NCBI RefSeq assembly: GCF_964204645.1
Contig: NC_134027.1
Coordinates: forward strand, 1,602,485-1,662,484
Direction: 5' to 3'
DNA from: Tubulanus polymorphus
Taxonomy: Eukaryota; Nemertea; Palaeonemertea; Tubulaniformes; Tubulanidae
DNA: 60,000 bases
A program made the position numbers and the translations under genes. The notes beneath the pieces were generated by a model, which ran no database searches, was not told the origin of the DNA, and worked only from the letters and a program-made list of their open reading frames with translations. The number at the start of each line of letters is the position of its first letter. Position 1 is the stretch's first letter. Shown here piece after piece: positions 35,201-43,315 of the stretch.

Positions 35201-38076
35201 TCATCGTTAACGTTTGTAAGAATGATGCGTACGTTAGTGGTGGCTGTATTCGGACTCGGGCCTTTGTCCTTGGCGTATAATTGTATTTTGTACATATGGC
35301 CGGGTGTACGGTCATAATCCAATTTCCTAGAAATGATAATGAAAAACAATGAAAACAATCGCTTTTTACGAGGCCTTTTACTACTTGGAGGATGGATCCG
35401 CACTCCTTCAAAGATTTTACGCGGAAAATACGTGAATCATAAGAAAATTCTGTTTTAAACACCTGGGGCCGGTTCCGTAGTCATGGCTTAGACTTAAGAC
35501 CAGTCTAAAACTATCTTAGTTCTATAGCCAATCTAACAACTTAAGACCAGTCTCAAGATTAAGACCACTTTTGGACTTAAGTCACGACTATGCAACTGGC
35601 CCCAGGGGCCGGTTCCATTGTCAGGGCTTAGACTTAAGACCAGTCTAAGACCAACTTAGTTCTATAGCCAATCTAACAACTTAAGATCAGTCTTAAGATT
35701 TAAGACAACTTTCGGACTTAAGTCTCGGCTATGGAACCGGCACCTGGGGCCAGTTGCACAGTCGTGACTTAAGTCCAAAAGTGGTCTTAAATCTTAAGAC
35801 TGATCTTAAGTTGTTAGATTAGCTATAGAACTAAGTTGGTCTTAGACTGGTCTTAAGTCTAAGCCATGACTATGCAACTGGCCCCTGGGGTCGGTTCCTC
35901 AGTTGAGACTTAAGTACAAAAGTGGTCTTAGATTTTAAGACTGGTCTTAAGTTGTTAGATTGGTTATAGAACTAAGATGGTCTTAAATTGGTCTTTAGTC
36001 TAAGCCCTGACTATGGAACTGGGCCCCTGTTATCAGATTTTTTCTTGAAAACTCCATGAAAACTTCACGTAACTGAAAAAGGCCAAAGTCTCTAATCGTA
36101 TTTCTACTTACCCATTGACGACGATCTCGGCTGCATTATTCACGTTATTCACACGGAACAGTGAATTGTCGACCCAATATTCTAACTGACTGTTCACACC
36201 AGAATCTAAATCCGTCGCAGCGACTAATAATAAACACATAACACGAGAACATTATTAGAAGAAACTTTATAAACAGTAGTAAAAAAACCGCCCTCATATA
36301 ACAGATATCTTGATGTTTCTTCTATTGCTATCAGCCATTTACAAAACTGATTTATTATCAAAAGTTGTAGCAATCGCATAACAGTCAAACTAAGTCGTCA
36401 TCCGATTAGTCGTCATATTACGAAAGTCATCTCTATTTTTGCATCATCATTTGTACATGTATTTCAAATTCAATATACTAAGTGTAAGTCATCATTTGTC
36501 TAAATGCCCGTAATGATCGTCCCTGCTATGAGGATTTAACTGAGTCCGACTGTACCAATGTTTGCAACAAATGGCTTCTATAGACGTTTTTGATTGAGGG
36601 TTTTCCTCTTGAAGATAATGAAGGATGTTAGAATTATGCATATTTTCAATCTATAACTTACTTGTGGCAACTGAGGTTCCGATAAAAGCATTTTCAGCAA
36701 TATTTTGAGCTACGTATTCAGATAGTGAAAACTTCGGTATGTTATCATTCTGATCGATCAAGTTTATCGTTAACTGAAATAGTAATTGATTAAATATGAA
36801 AATAGATTAAAATACACGGGTTAGAATAATCAATGATCGAGATATTGAATACTTACCGTCACCCGACTGGAAAGTAAAGAGCCTCCCTCTTCTATCGCTG
36901 TCACTAGAAATTTATAGATTTTGTTGTCGGTTTCATAATTCAGTGATTTCAGACTAGTAACGAGTCCGGTTTTTCGGTCTATAGCGAATATATCTGATTT
37001 CTGCCCATCTCCTATTATTTCCAACATCGAATACGTTAGAACCTTATTCTGGAATGAATGCGCCTTGATCTCTACAATACTACAAACAGAAAATATACAT
37101 CACCACTTTCATTAGTTCAATATTCTAAATGTTAATAGAGTGGTTCAAGGCAAGCGGTCTAGGGCGAGCGGTTGAGGACGAGCGGTTGAGGGTGAGTGGT
37201 TGAGGGCGAGCGGTTGAGGGTGAGTGGTTGAGGGCGAGCAGTTGAACGATGTATGGACGTCACTATAATTACATTCATCATGGATGCAGTACACTTAAAA
37301 AACTGTAATCATTAATTATCGTTATAAATTGTTGGTTTTTACCTGTAACCATTAGGAGCGTTTTCCGGTACATCGGCGACATATGACGCATCGAAGAACT
37401 GCGGTTCTTTCTGTCCGACTTTTACGCTTAATCGAACGGTCGTAGATTGAATCGCTCCACCAGGGGGCGGTGTATAACTCACATCGGTAGCGGTGACTCC
37501 GAAGATAAATATACTGCCTTTGAATTCACCGTGGAAACCTTGATTCCCGACGACTCGAATCGTGCCATAAACCGGATCAACTGCAAATCGATTTTTTGTG
37601 CCTGAAAACAGAAACCATAAAAATGAATGAGGATAAAACATATCAATCTACACGATATCTATTCTAACTCAAGTAGTTCAAAAAATAGATTATCAATTAT
37701 CATCAACCTCCTTGTTCTTTGTCCTTCTACAATATTCTTTGTTTTACTGTTTTTTTCTCCTAAGGTACTTGTAGCAGCCGCAATTTGGCTTTTGCTTGAC
37801 ATTCATAAGAAAGTCTCATCTAGTATTCTTATGCTAGTATTATTGATACAGTTTGTAAATACTTTTCATCACCTTCGATCACATGTTCATCATGTATCTA
37901 AAATCTTTATAACATGCTTTCTTTTGAGGAACCAAAATATATATTTTCAGGTTTTCATTAGGTGTCGGGGTGGACCTACGGAGTGGACCTATGGAGCAGG
38001 TGCATATCACACGTGAAGTATTTGCATGCATTATGTGAATAATGGATGGGTTTTTACAATAACCAGCACTTCCTCA

Positions 38077-38112
<36 letters not shown>

Positions 38113-41100
38113 ACTGCTCTGAAATTGTTAAATGTCAAATAGCCGATTCTTGTCACTAGTCACACACACACTTCCCCAATACAAAACTAACTTCATTACG
38201 GGTGAACATGAGAAAACGTTTCCACGGTAACCACACACAGTAGTATTACCGGTGTCTGTCGTGGTGAAAAATGCACTTGACCAGTAAATAGTTGATAACA
38301 GTTGATGGATAGAGAGAGAGTGGGTTTTGTGATGTTTGACAACGTACCCAGTTTTGCATACATTACAAACACCTGCACGACCATCGACAGTTCATTTCTG
38401 ATGTATCATCTCAAATCTTAACCAAGAACTGTGGAACCTGATTCTGATTTAGAGGCCGGTTCAGAATCAGGAGACAGTTCCGTAGACTGAAGTCCAATAG
38501 TGGTCTTAAATCTTCAGACTGGTCTTAAGTTGCTACCCTGGGTATAGAACTAAAATGAGCTTAGACTGGTCTTACCAGGTAGGAAGTAGGCTATAGAATT
38601 AGAATGGTCTTCATGACTATTGAAATGATTTTTAATGCAATATTCAGTTTATCTTCTGAAATTGTTCCCCTTCCATTCAATTCACTGTCTTTATGTTTAA
38701 GCAGACATGAATTACTTATAATGAATGATGATTAGTTACTGTGACGACTGCACCCCTCCCCCTCCCCCTCTCCTCCCTCCTGATGTACAAGGAGCTAGTA
38801 TAAATGATGTGTGGCTAGTGTTTTCCGTGACAACAGGAAATTGATACTGTCTCTGTCTAGCAGTGTCTCCCCCCACGAGTCGAGATTCTATGTCTCCCTA
38901 CCCCCCCCCCCCCAGTCGAGGTTCAGCAGACCGTATAAAATCAGTCGCTGTTTTCAAACTCCGCGATCAATTCTTGAAAAATTTACGAGCAGGAACGAAA
39001 AATGTGAAATAACAATGATAAGTTGCCATGGTTACTGGCGCGTAACGAGACACCGATATGGACCTGTTTAAGGTCCGGTTTTTTCTGGCTTGTAAGGAGC
39101 ATTGACGCATTATTGATACAAATCGTACGGTTGATCGCCGCCAACAAAGAAGATAAACTACGAATAGTTACAGATACTGACTGTGAACAAACATACAGTT
39201 CAACTATCACAACGCATCAACATTACCTCAGATATCTTACTTAGAAATGATGTCTTACTGGAGTAATCATTTTGTCAAATGATTACTCCAAGATTCAAAT
39301 AACCCCCGTAAATGTTAACAGTGTCTTCCCCCTCTCAGTAAACTTAGGTTAATCACAAATCCCTGTGCAAATTATCTGATTTTCTCAGTTCATTCCACTG
39401 GAATCTAGCGGTAATTTGCCCTCGATCCATGGTTTCCCTTCATTTCACTCATTTCTCATTAATTATACCCCTTTTTTCTATTGGATTTTCAACTTATAGT
39501 CACCATATCGTGAATTCAGCCATAGTTTGTATCAGATCTTAATTACACAATTAGTCTTTTTATTCTGGCTCATATTTTTATCGTGACTATTAGGATATAG
39601 TGGAATAAAATATTTATTAGCTCAAGGAAACATTTCAGACTGGTTTTATTGTTCGTAATGTCGGATCACTTCAAACAGTAGATCTCATCTCTCCGTATAG
39701 GCTAGTCAGTATTTATCAGTTCTCTCTTAAAGATTGAGATTAAACGCAAACTACTGAAGCGCCGATTCATCACTATTAAAATTGCCGTTCTTTAGTAGCG
39801 AAGTTTGAAAGATATTAAGACTTTTGGCTTCGGTTTGAATTAAAACATTCTTCTCAACACAAAAAGTGTTAGATGCCTTTCATCATTATCTCCTTCGAAT
39901 TCTTTCATATATCGAGATAAACTCGACATAAAACATAAAACGTTAGTAGCGCGCTGAAAATCTTCACATCTTTAACGACGAAACAAAAGAATTTCTCATT
40001 GAATATCGTCATCGCTCAGAGCTATCAGTGCGTACAAAAAAGTAACATCAAACACTTTTTGAATGTAACAGTATTGGGAGCAATGTTTATCGGGGTGAAG
40101 TTTGATAAGTTGTTCATGCAATCGAGCAGTTTATCCTCATTCATCCATAGATGCAAACAATTTCGAACGATGCATTTTTACTGCGGAGATTAATGAAAGC
40201 GGCAAAATTTCGAAAATTAATGACAGAACCGATCACCACAAAATGAATCGATGATATAAAATAGCGCACTAAAAATGAAGTATGTTTTCCTCGAGCTATT
40301 TCAACGTTTCGAATTCATCCAGATATAGAGATCTTCAGGAAAACTATTTTAATTCTTATTGCAGGATTTTATATAATCATTAAAACATGGGCAAGAATGT
40401 TTTATCCAAGAGACGAATCTGATTTTTTAACAGAAAAGAATTTCAGGCCAAGATTACTCTTATCACGAGTGCTTCGGGGAGCGTGCAGAATTCGCAGAAC
40501 ATCTAGGCTTAGTTGGCCGTATCTGAATGAGATGAAATCCCTCCGCCAAAATCATCCGCGTATATAATATACATCAATACAATCACACATGACTGCAGAT
40601 GACTGCAGTTGATCGTATTAAGATAGAAAGGGAAGAACGAAAGAAAGACAGATAATGGAAAAACAACATAATGCACTGATGACGAGATCTACCTGTATTC
40701 CTTACACCTGTCAATATAAAAACAATATCTCATATTACTTATAATACTGAAATAACATGACTTATATCCCCTCCCCCCCCCCTGGTCATTATTCAGTGAT
40801 GATTGAGTTTTTCTGTAAGAGTCAGCTGTAACTGATGAACAGTGAATTCAACTGATTTAGTTGTTAATGCTGATGATGTGATATCTGTAAACAGTAACGC
40901 CTTCTATTACCACATCACATTCACCTGTTACACTGTTTACTGAGGATAGGATAACATTCACAGCTGATCAATCAACTCAATAATCTACATCTTATTTATC
41001 GGACCCGACAGCATATTCCCTCCCTATTCCCTCCCGGTCCACTGAGAATGGTTCTACATTTTAAGTAACTAAAAAGACCAATCCGACCACGTCTGTTCTA

Positions 41101-41912
41101 AATTTTAGAAGGGGCCATTTCTCTGTGGGTGAATTCACAGTGTTGCTTCTAGCTGGACTAGTGATAGCAGCATTGTTATGGTCAGTTCCCGGTATGGGAA
41201 GGAACGGACTATTTTAACCAGCGATAGTGTGAACCGTGGCTGAACGGACTAACCAGCGATAGTGTGAACCGTGGCTGAACGGACTGCCCAGCGATAGTGT
41301 GAACCGTGGCTGAACGGACTAACCAGCGATAGTGTTAACCATGGCTGCACGGACTGCCCAGCGATAGTGTGAACGGTGGCTGCACGGACTGCCCAGCGAT
41401 AGTGTGAACCGTGGCTGAACGGACTAACCAGCGATAGTGTTAACCGTGGCTGATATTGAATGTTGTATGTGTCCTATATTTGATGAATGTGTTTTATCTG
41501 AAAGTCTTTCATTCAATTACTGCTGCAGCGACGTAACTAAGATTTATAGTTATTTCTCTAATACGATATATTAAACATTCAGCTATCATTCATCTTACAA
41601 ACAATCTCGTATTCAACTACCGTGCTCCAGTTCGGTATGGCTACTAGTGTAAGCAGGGGCTGGATATAGAGGGGCCAAGGCAACCCGGGTGACCCTATAT
41701 TAAAGACAACATTTCAAAACGTGCATAAACAGCAGCAAATTATTGCTGGTCATTTTGCATCACTTTAGAAATATATATTGGTCAAATATATTAGAAGTCT
41801 CAATATATTTGTTTTATTGATTTTTGATATATTTCCGGTATAATTTATCACATGCAATCGTGAAAAAACCTGGAAAATGTGAAATGTGAAAACAGTGGCC
41901 ACTCTCAGTGCA

Positions 41913-41972
<60 letters not shown>

Positions 41973-43109
41973 ATTGTTCAAGCTGCAGGTTTAGATTCAG
42001 TGATAGTAAACGATATAAGATCTAATCACGTGAGTTCAATCAAATCAATCAATCAATTCTATTTTTATACTCACTACAACCGACACATGGTCCGACTAAA
42101 CGCGTTTAAATACAACATCAAAAAATGTACCGCAATCAGACATTGTAAAATTCAGAAAATGATGAGATTCAGGTTTTAAAAAACTCGATGTTGTAAGAAT
42201 CTCGATAGATTGCACAGATCCATCCAAAATCAGTTTTAACCCTTTCCAGCCATATACAATCCCTCGGAATGTATTGAATTTTCAAGTAAATTCATCAGAT
42301 CTGCAGCCCTTTCAATACTAACTAAAATTGAAGATAGGTAGAATTTTCGTTGAAACAGAATACCTAAAAAAGGCCCCGGTTATATTGGAAAAAAAAACTA
42401 GCTCAAGCCAAGAAAGGGTTAAAACATTTGAAAACTGTATTGATTTATCTACGATGGAATGTCGTATGATTGACTTCATTTCACTAATATCAGCGGCAAT
42501 TTATTCACTGATTATCGAATTGTGAAGAAAAACAATTGGTTTTTTCTACATAAGACTGATAACTGGCTGTATCTGCCTGAGCCTCGAGTTGTATCTGCCT
42601 GAGCCTTGAGTTGTATCTGCCTGAGCCTCGAGTTGTATCTGCCTGAGCCTCGAGCGCTATCAAAGCAAATCTCATTTTCAATTCAATGTGTTCTTTTCAC
42701 ATAATCATCATGCGTTATCATGATAATCTAGAACCATCGGTTTTCCGAATTCCAGTTAGGCATTTTTTTCTTTTAATTACTTGGAGTATGATTTTCCGAG
42801 AAAAAATGTGTGAGCGAATGGAAAAACTGTTTTCTATTACAGGCATTTAGAAATGGAATAGAGCATAAGAAAAGGCCCATAATTTCCTGAAATTAAAAGA
42901 AATGGGTAAAAATACGAGAAACAAACCTGCTTCGAGTTGATATCGTATTGATGACCCGACATCAGGGTCCTCGGCCATCAGGGTATAAATAATAGTTCCA
43001 TCCTGAGCATTCTCATCAACCGTCGCCCACATATCTGATGGTTTATTAGTGAATACAGGATTCTCATCGTTTACATCTTGAACTCTCACTTCAACCGGCT
43101 GAATTTCAA
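17018..43109 (-). CDS. CadN: CadN-type classical cadherin (neural cadherin), 34 exons, 5' end missing
   Basis: A calcium-dependent homophilic adhesion receptor linked to actin through catenins. The 34 exons join without a phase break into about 2,600 residues. Order: about 14 cadherin (EC) repeats with DxNDN-type linkers; a non-chordate cadherin region (DPDDWDRGD to [14 protein letters not shown]); a Cys-rich segment and EGF; laminin G 1; EGF; laminin G 2; an EGF of the calcium-binding type ([13 protein letters not shown]); one membrane span ([20 protein letters not shown]) with RRRR stop-transfer; and a cytoplasmic tail. The tail has the p120-catenin site ([19 protein letters not shown]) and the beta-catenin site ([35 protein letters not shown]). 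This is the architecture of fly CadN. Signal peptide and first EC repeats are beyond the right edge. The introns are full of mobile-element remnants. Confidence 0.96.
17341..17536. repeat. GGGCCAGTTGC inverted-repeat family, degenerate copy
   Basis: Starts AGGGGCCAGTTGCTCAGTGG and contains repeated TTAGACTGGTCTTAA-like pieces and ends GTTAAGTTGCAGG. Related to 27835-27962 and the cluster at 35465-36027. Confidence 0.6.
17569..17787 (-). CDS. CadN: CadN exon ag: end of membrane span and p120-binding segment
   Basis: [53 protein letters not shown]. Phase 1 in and out. Confidence 0.94.
18280..18527 (-). CDS. CadN: CadN exon af: EGF 3 and membrane span
   Basis: [50 protein letters not shown], then [16 protein letters not shown]. 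Phase 2 in, 1 out. Confidence 0.94.
18840..19029 (-). CDS. CadN: CadN exon ae: end of laminin G 2 and Cys-rich EGF-like piece
   Basis: [37 protein letters not shown] and [11 protein letters not shown]. Phase 1 in, 2 out. Confidence 0.92.
19402..19693 (-). CDS. CadN: CadN exon ad: laminin G 2 core
   Basis: [39 protein letters not shown] and [12 protein letters not shown]. Phase 0 in, 1 out. Confidence 0.93.
20214..20401 (-). CDS. CadN: CadN exon ac: start of laminin G 2
   Basis: [39 protein letters not shown] to MTLR. Phase 1 in, 0 out. Confidence 0.92.
20500..20706. mobile_element. Long perfect hairpin element with hammerhead-like centre
   Basis: The left arm starting AATAAGATAAAATCCCAC at 20500 is the exact reverse complement, over about 67 bp, of the right arm ending at 20706. 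The roughly 70-bp loop holds GATCTC/GAGATC and GTTTC. Such hairpins are typical of non-autonomous elements. It lies in the CadN intron between exons ab and ac. Confidence 0.85.
20586..20619 (-). ncRNA. Hammerhead-ribozyme-like core in hairpin loop
   Basis: On the minus strand GTGACGA (one base off CTGANGA) is followed by a perfect helix II, GATCTC-TAGGGT-GAGATC, and then GAAAC (20588-20592). CGAC/GTCG pairing flanks the core. The first core C is changed, so activity is doubtful. Confidence 0.35.
20732..20945 (-). CDS. CadN: CadN exon ab: EGF 2
   Basis: [31 protein letters not shown] and [13 protein letters not shown]. Phase 0 in, 1 out. Read directly from the sequence. Confidence 0.9.
21125..21358 (-). 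CDS. CadN: CadN exon aa: end of laminin G 1
   Basis: [18 protein letters not shown] to [16 protein letters not shown], 78 codons, phase 0. Confidence 0.93.
21520..21886 (-). CDS. CadN: CadN exon z: end of EGF 1 and most of laminin G 1
   Basis: [12 protein letters not shown], then [44 protein letters not shown] and [14 protein letters not shown]. Phase 2 in, 0 out. Confidence 0.94.
21914..22175. mobile_element. Degenerate piggyBac-like TTAA element
   Basis: Left end is TTAA plus CCCTTTCACC. The interior GATACACCACACTGC and GAGGTGGAATTTTCTAAAA parallels the intact copy at 30100-30387. The right end (GGCACTGCAAG) has decayed. Confidence 0.6.
22212..22489 (-). CDS. CadN: CadN exon y: Cys-rich segment and start of EGF 1
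   Basis: [28 protein letters not shown] and [15 protein letters not shown]. Phase 0 in, 2 out. A degenerate TTAA-type element ends about 40 bp downstream of its donor. Confidence 0.93.
22919..23181 (-). CDS. CadN: CadN exon x: non-chordate cadherin region
   Basis: [20 protein letters not shown] to [20 protein letters not shown]. Phase 1 in, 0 out. Confidence 0.93.
23319..23406. mobile_element. AGTTCCACAGT inverted-repeat element, copy 1
   Basis: GGATTCAGTTCCACAGTTGT at the left and the inverted AACACTGTGGAATTGGATC at the right enclose about 50 bp. Same family as 31892-31996. Confidence 0.65.
23488..23666 (-). CDS. CadN: CadN exon w: non-chordate cadherin region
   Basis: [20 protein letters not shown] to NAGSFRLI. 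Phase 2 in, 1 out. Confidence 0.92.
23753..23861 (-). CDS. CadN: CadN exon v: start of the non-chordate cadherin region
   Basis: [20 protein letters not shown] to NPNNRYF. The EDPDDWD motif matches the segment after the last EC repeat in fly CadN. Phase 1 in, 2 out. Confidence 0.92.
23862..25252. other. CadN intron, part 1
   Basis: About 1.4 kb of AT-rich sequence with no exon, array or clear element between exon v and the candidate microexon. Confidence 0.5.
25253..25264 (-). CDS. CadN: CadN candidate 12-nt microexon
   Basis: GTTGGGATATCG between CATTATAG and GTAAGA, in the otherwise empty 2.2-kb intron between exons t and v. Phase 1 at both ends, so including it would add four codons (WDIG) after YSYEG and keep the frame. 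Found by eye; a chance occurrence remains possible. Confidence 0.5.
25265..26061. other. CadN intron, part 2
   Basis: No exon seen. A G tract at 25982-25990 is the only low-complexity feature. Confidence 0.5.
26062..26265 (-). CDS. CadN: CadN exon t: last EC repeat
   Basis: [37 protein letters not shown] and IMIYSYE. Phase 1 in and out. It can join exon v directly or through the 12-nt microexon. Confidence 0.93.
26591..26827 (-). CDS. CadN: CadN exon s: linker [11 protein letters not shown]
   Basis: [19 protein letters not shown] then [19 protein letters not shown] to FNVQQL. Phase 1 in and out. Confidence 0.93.
26912..27069 (-). CDS. CadN: CadN exon r: EC repeat core
   Basis: [30 protein letters not shown] to IAIKAIDR. 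Phase 2 in, 1 out. Confidence 0.92.
27524..27768 (-). CDS. CadN: CadN exon q: linker [11 protein letters not shown]
   Basis: [20 protein letters not shown] then [11 protein letters not shown] and [13 protein letters not shown]. Phase 0 in, 2 out. Confidence 0.93.
27835..27962. mobile_element. GGGCCAGTTGC inverted-repeat element (MITE-like)
   Basis: 128 bp with terminal inverted repeats GGGCCCAGTTGCATAGTCA and its mirror at the right end. The inside has palindromic CTTAAGACTGGTCTTAAG-type segments. Family members at 35465-36027, 17341 and 38455. Confidence 0.8.
27963..28095. mobile_element. GGGCCCAGTTTCAC inverted-repeat element (MITE-like)
   Basis: Begins GGGCCCAGTTTCACAAA and ends GTTTCGTGAAACTGGGC, an inverted pair. 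It abuts the preceding element end to end. Confidence 0.75.
28290..28374. mobile_element. Right-end fragment of piggyBac-like element
   Basis: GGGTGGAATTTTTT to AGTCAGCACTGAAAGG matches the right 85 bp of the element at 30100-30387; the terminal TTAA is decayed to TTTAA. Confidence 0.6.
28519..28769 (-). CDS. CadN: CadN exon p: linker [11 protein letters not shown]
   Basis: [36 protein letters not shown] to [10 protein letters not shown]. Phase 1 in, 0 out. Confidence 0.92.
29120..29347 (-). CDS. CadN: CadN exon o: EC repeat core
   Basis: [19 protein letters not shown] to [16 protein letters not shown]. Phase 1 in and out. Confidence 0.92.
29580..29874 (-). CDS. CadN: CadN exon n: linker [11 protein letters not shown]
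   Basis: [54 protein letters not shown]. Phase 0 in, 1 out. Confidence 0.93.
30100..30387. mobile_element. piggyBac-like MITE with TTAA target duplications
   Basis: 288 bp between TTAA at 30096-30099 and TTAA at 30388-30391, with terminal repeats CCCTTTCAGTGC / GCACTGAAAGGG. TTAA duplication and a CCC-starting repeat are the piggyBac hallmarks. There is no coding capacity. Subterminal inverted blocks carry three copies of the palindrome ACCGCASTGCGGT (near 30119, 30160 and 30261). Confidence 0.85.
30441..30617 (-). CDS. CadN: CadN exon m: linker [11 protein letters not shown]
   Basis: [15 protein letters not shown] to [10 protein letters not shown], 59 codons, phase 0. Confidence 0.92.
30672..30879. 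mobile_element. Hairpin element, about 205 bp
   Basis: ATTGAAGGATATCCAAAAA at the left is mirrored by TTTTTGGATATCCTTCAAT at the right. The inner parts (CATGATTTGAAAGTTTAAC and GTTAAACTTTCAAATCATG) also pair, leaving a loop with CCATGCCTAC. Confidence 0.85.
31149..31408 (-). CDS. CadN: CadN exon l: linker [11 protein letters not shown]
   Basis: [48 protein letters not shown]. Phase 1 in, 0 out. Confidence 0.92.
31892..31996. mobile_element. AGTTCCACAGT inverted-repeat element, copy 2
   Basis: ATCTAGTTCCACAGTTGTGA at the left and the inverted TCAGAACTGTGGAACTGGGT at the right. Confidence 0.7.
32035..32239 (-). CDS. CadN: CadN exon k: EC repeat core
   Basis: [39 protein letters not shown] and a Gly-rich loop to TDHNV. 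Phase 0 in, 1 out. Confidence 0.92.
32330..32524 (-). CDS. CadN: CadN exon j: linker [11 protein letters not shown]
   Basis: [20 protein letters not shown] to [13 protein letters not shown], 65 codons, phase 0. Confidence 0.92.
32919..33338 (-). CDS. CadN: CadN exon i: EC region without DxND linker
   Basis: [18 protein letters not shown] to QYTLKVHAS, 140 codons, phase 0. The repeat boundary reads [14 protein letters not shown], so calcium coordination here is probably lost. Confidence 0.92.
33844..34296 (-). CDS. CadN: CadN exon h: 151 codons, linker [10 protein letters not shown]
   Basis: The longest EC exon seen: [18 protein letters not shown] to ISATRPLPM, with [18 protein letters not shown]. 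Phase 0 at both ends. More GC-rich at third positions than its neighbours. Confidence 0.93.
34384..34417 (-). ncRNA. Hammerhead-ribozyme-like core
   Basis: On the minus strand CTGATGA (34410-34416) is followed by a helix II candidate CTCT-AAAC-AGAG and then CGAAACGTT (GAAAC at 34385-34389). The invariant core bases are intact, but helix II is short and imperfect. It lies in the CadN intron between exons g and h. Confidence 0.35.
34603..34889 (-). CDS. CadN: CadN exon g: linker [11 protein letters not shown]
   Basis: [18 protein letters not shown], an insertion with RCPGCQQ (possible disulfide loop), then [18 protein letters not shown]. Phase 1 in, 0 out. Confidence 0.92.
34928..35036. repeat. 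Dispersed GTGTGAACG repeat
   Basis: GTGTGAACGCACAGCAGTGA through TTTGGTCCATTCTAAATT and ACGGACTAACTAGCGATAGT to GTGTGAACGCCAC. The same order of pieces is seen at 43728-43820. The ACGGACTAAC..GCGATAGTGTGAA piece is also the unit of the minisatellite at 41197-41455. Confidence 0.65.
35064..35326 (-). CDS. CadN: CadN exon f: linker [11 protein letters not shown]
   Basis: [19 protein letters not shown] then [17 protein letters not shown] and [17 protein letters not shown]. Phase 2 in, 1 out. Confidence 0.92.
35465..36027. repeat. Head-to-head cluster of four MITE-like elements
   Basis: Four copies of the GGGGCC(A/G)GTT family, each about 140 bp: 35465-35605 and 35606-35752 in one orientation, 35753-35887 and 35888-36027 in the other. 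Together they make an inverted repeat of about 560 bp in the CadN intron between exons e and f. Confidence 0.85.
36112..36223 (-). CDS. CadN: CadN exon e: EC repeat core
   Basis: [19 protein letters not shown] to [10 protein letters not shown], with the ATDLDSG calcium motif. Phase 1 in, 2 out; acceptor TTATTAG, donor GTAAGT. Confidence 0.9.
36383..36480. repeat. Partial CAGTCAAACT element
   Basis: CAGTCAAACTAAGTCGTCAT and further AAGTCATC pieces resemble the element at 53731-53854; the right end is missing. Confidence 0.5.
36662..36773 (-). CDS. CadN: CadN exon d: linker [11 protein letters not shown]
   Basis: 37 codons plus 1 nt, [20 protein letters not shown] to GTSVAT. Flanked by TTTCAG and GTAAGT; phase 0 in, 1 out. 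Confidence 0.9.
36857..37079 (-). CDS. CadN: CadN exon c: EC repeat core
   Basis: [38 protein letters not shown] and [17 protein letters not shown]. Phase 2 in, phase 0 out. Confidence 0.92.
37147..37248. repeat. Minisatellite, 14-bp unit, about seven copies
   Basis: Units of the type GGCGAGCGGTTGAG with GGTGAGTGGTTGAG variants, in the intron between exons b and c. Confidence 0.9.
37343..37601 (-). CDS. CadN: CadN exon b: EC repeat with atypical linker
   Basis: [16 protein letters not shown] to [10 protein letters not shown]. The linker reads [13 protein letters not shown], lacking the DxND calcium ligands. Phase 1 in, phase 2 out. Confidence 0.92.
38077..38111. repeat. CTG triplet repeat
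   Basis: About 11 CTG units on the plus strand (CAG on the CadN sense strand). Confidence 0.9.
38455..38612. repeat. Degenerate GGGCCAGTT-family copy
   Basis: GAGGCCGGTTC, AGTGGTCTTAAATCTTCAG and ACTGGTCTTAAGTTG recall the cluster at 35465-36027. Confidence 0.5.
39022..39035. promoter_or_regulatory. RFX X-box motif
   Basis: GTTGCCATGGTTAC; its reverse complement GTAACCATGGCAAC fits GTNRCC-N2-RGYAAC exactly. It lies in the CadN intron. Confidence 0.4.
41197..41455. repeat. Minisatellite, 35-bp unit, about seven copies
   Basis: CAGCGATAGTGTGAACC recurs every 35 bp, with GTGGCTGAACGGACTAAC between. Confidence 0.95.
41912..41972. repeat. CTG triplet repeat, about 19 units
   Basis: Uninterrupted CTG on the plus strand, the longest triplet array in the window. 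It gives a poly-Ala ORF on the plus strand that is not supported as a gene. Confidence 0.95.
42240..42418. mobile_element. Second TTAA-flanked element
   Basis: 179 bp between TTAA at 42236 and TTAA at 42419, with ends CCCTTTCCAG and AGAAAGGG. The ends match the piggyBac-like family but the interior differs. Confidence 0.55.
42569..42657. repeat. Minisatellite, 22-bp unit, four copies
   Basis: TGTATCTGCCTGAGCCTCGAG repeats four times. Confidence 0.95.
42927..43109 (-). CDS. CadN: CadN exon a: EC linker [11 protein letters not shown]
   Basis: Flanked by TTTTCAG and GTTTGT, phase 1 in and out. Ends one EC repeat and starts the next ([35 protein letters not shown]). First CadN exon visible in the window. 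Confidence 0.92.
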
Positions 43110-43239
43110 CTGAAAATATACAGAAATACAGAGAATTTCATTAGATTATAATCATTTAAACAAGATTTGACTAGAAAACTGTAACATTAGGAGGACATAA
43201 GGTTTCATTTTCTATTCTACAAAATATCATCTTCCATCA

Positions 43240-43315
43240 GCAGGGATTCAAACGCGATGACATCGCGAGACTCTTTGGCATGAAACCCTACCTGATTAAC
43301 CTGCGAATGCACAGG
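43240..43315 (-). repeat. Possible tRNA-derived SINE head
   Basis: On the minus strand, AATCAGGTAGGGTTTCATG precedes CATCGCGTTTGAATCCCTGC, whose GTTTGAATCCC is close to a Pol III B box (GGTTCRANYCC). The cloverleaf is poor. Confidence 0.3.

Larger units (their letters stand above)
37602..42926. other. Large CadN intron (5.3 kb) between exons a and b
   Basis: No coding exon seen. It holds two CTG arrays, a degenerate MITE near 38455, a 35-bp and a 22-bp minisatellite, a TTAA element, C tracts (38901-38912 and 40770-40779) and one X-box motif. Confidence 0.6.

Noticed and set aside
41886-42179. Plus-strand ORF with a poly-Ala run
   Set aside because: It is generated by the CTG array; the rest has no recognisable domain and lies inside a CadN intron.
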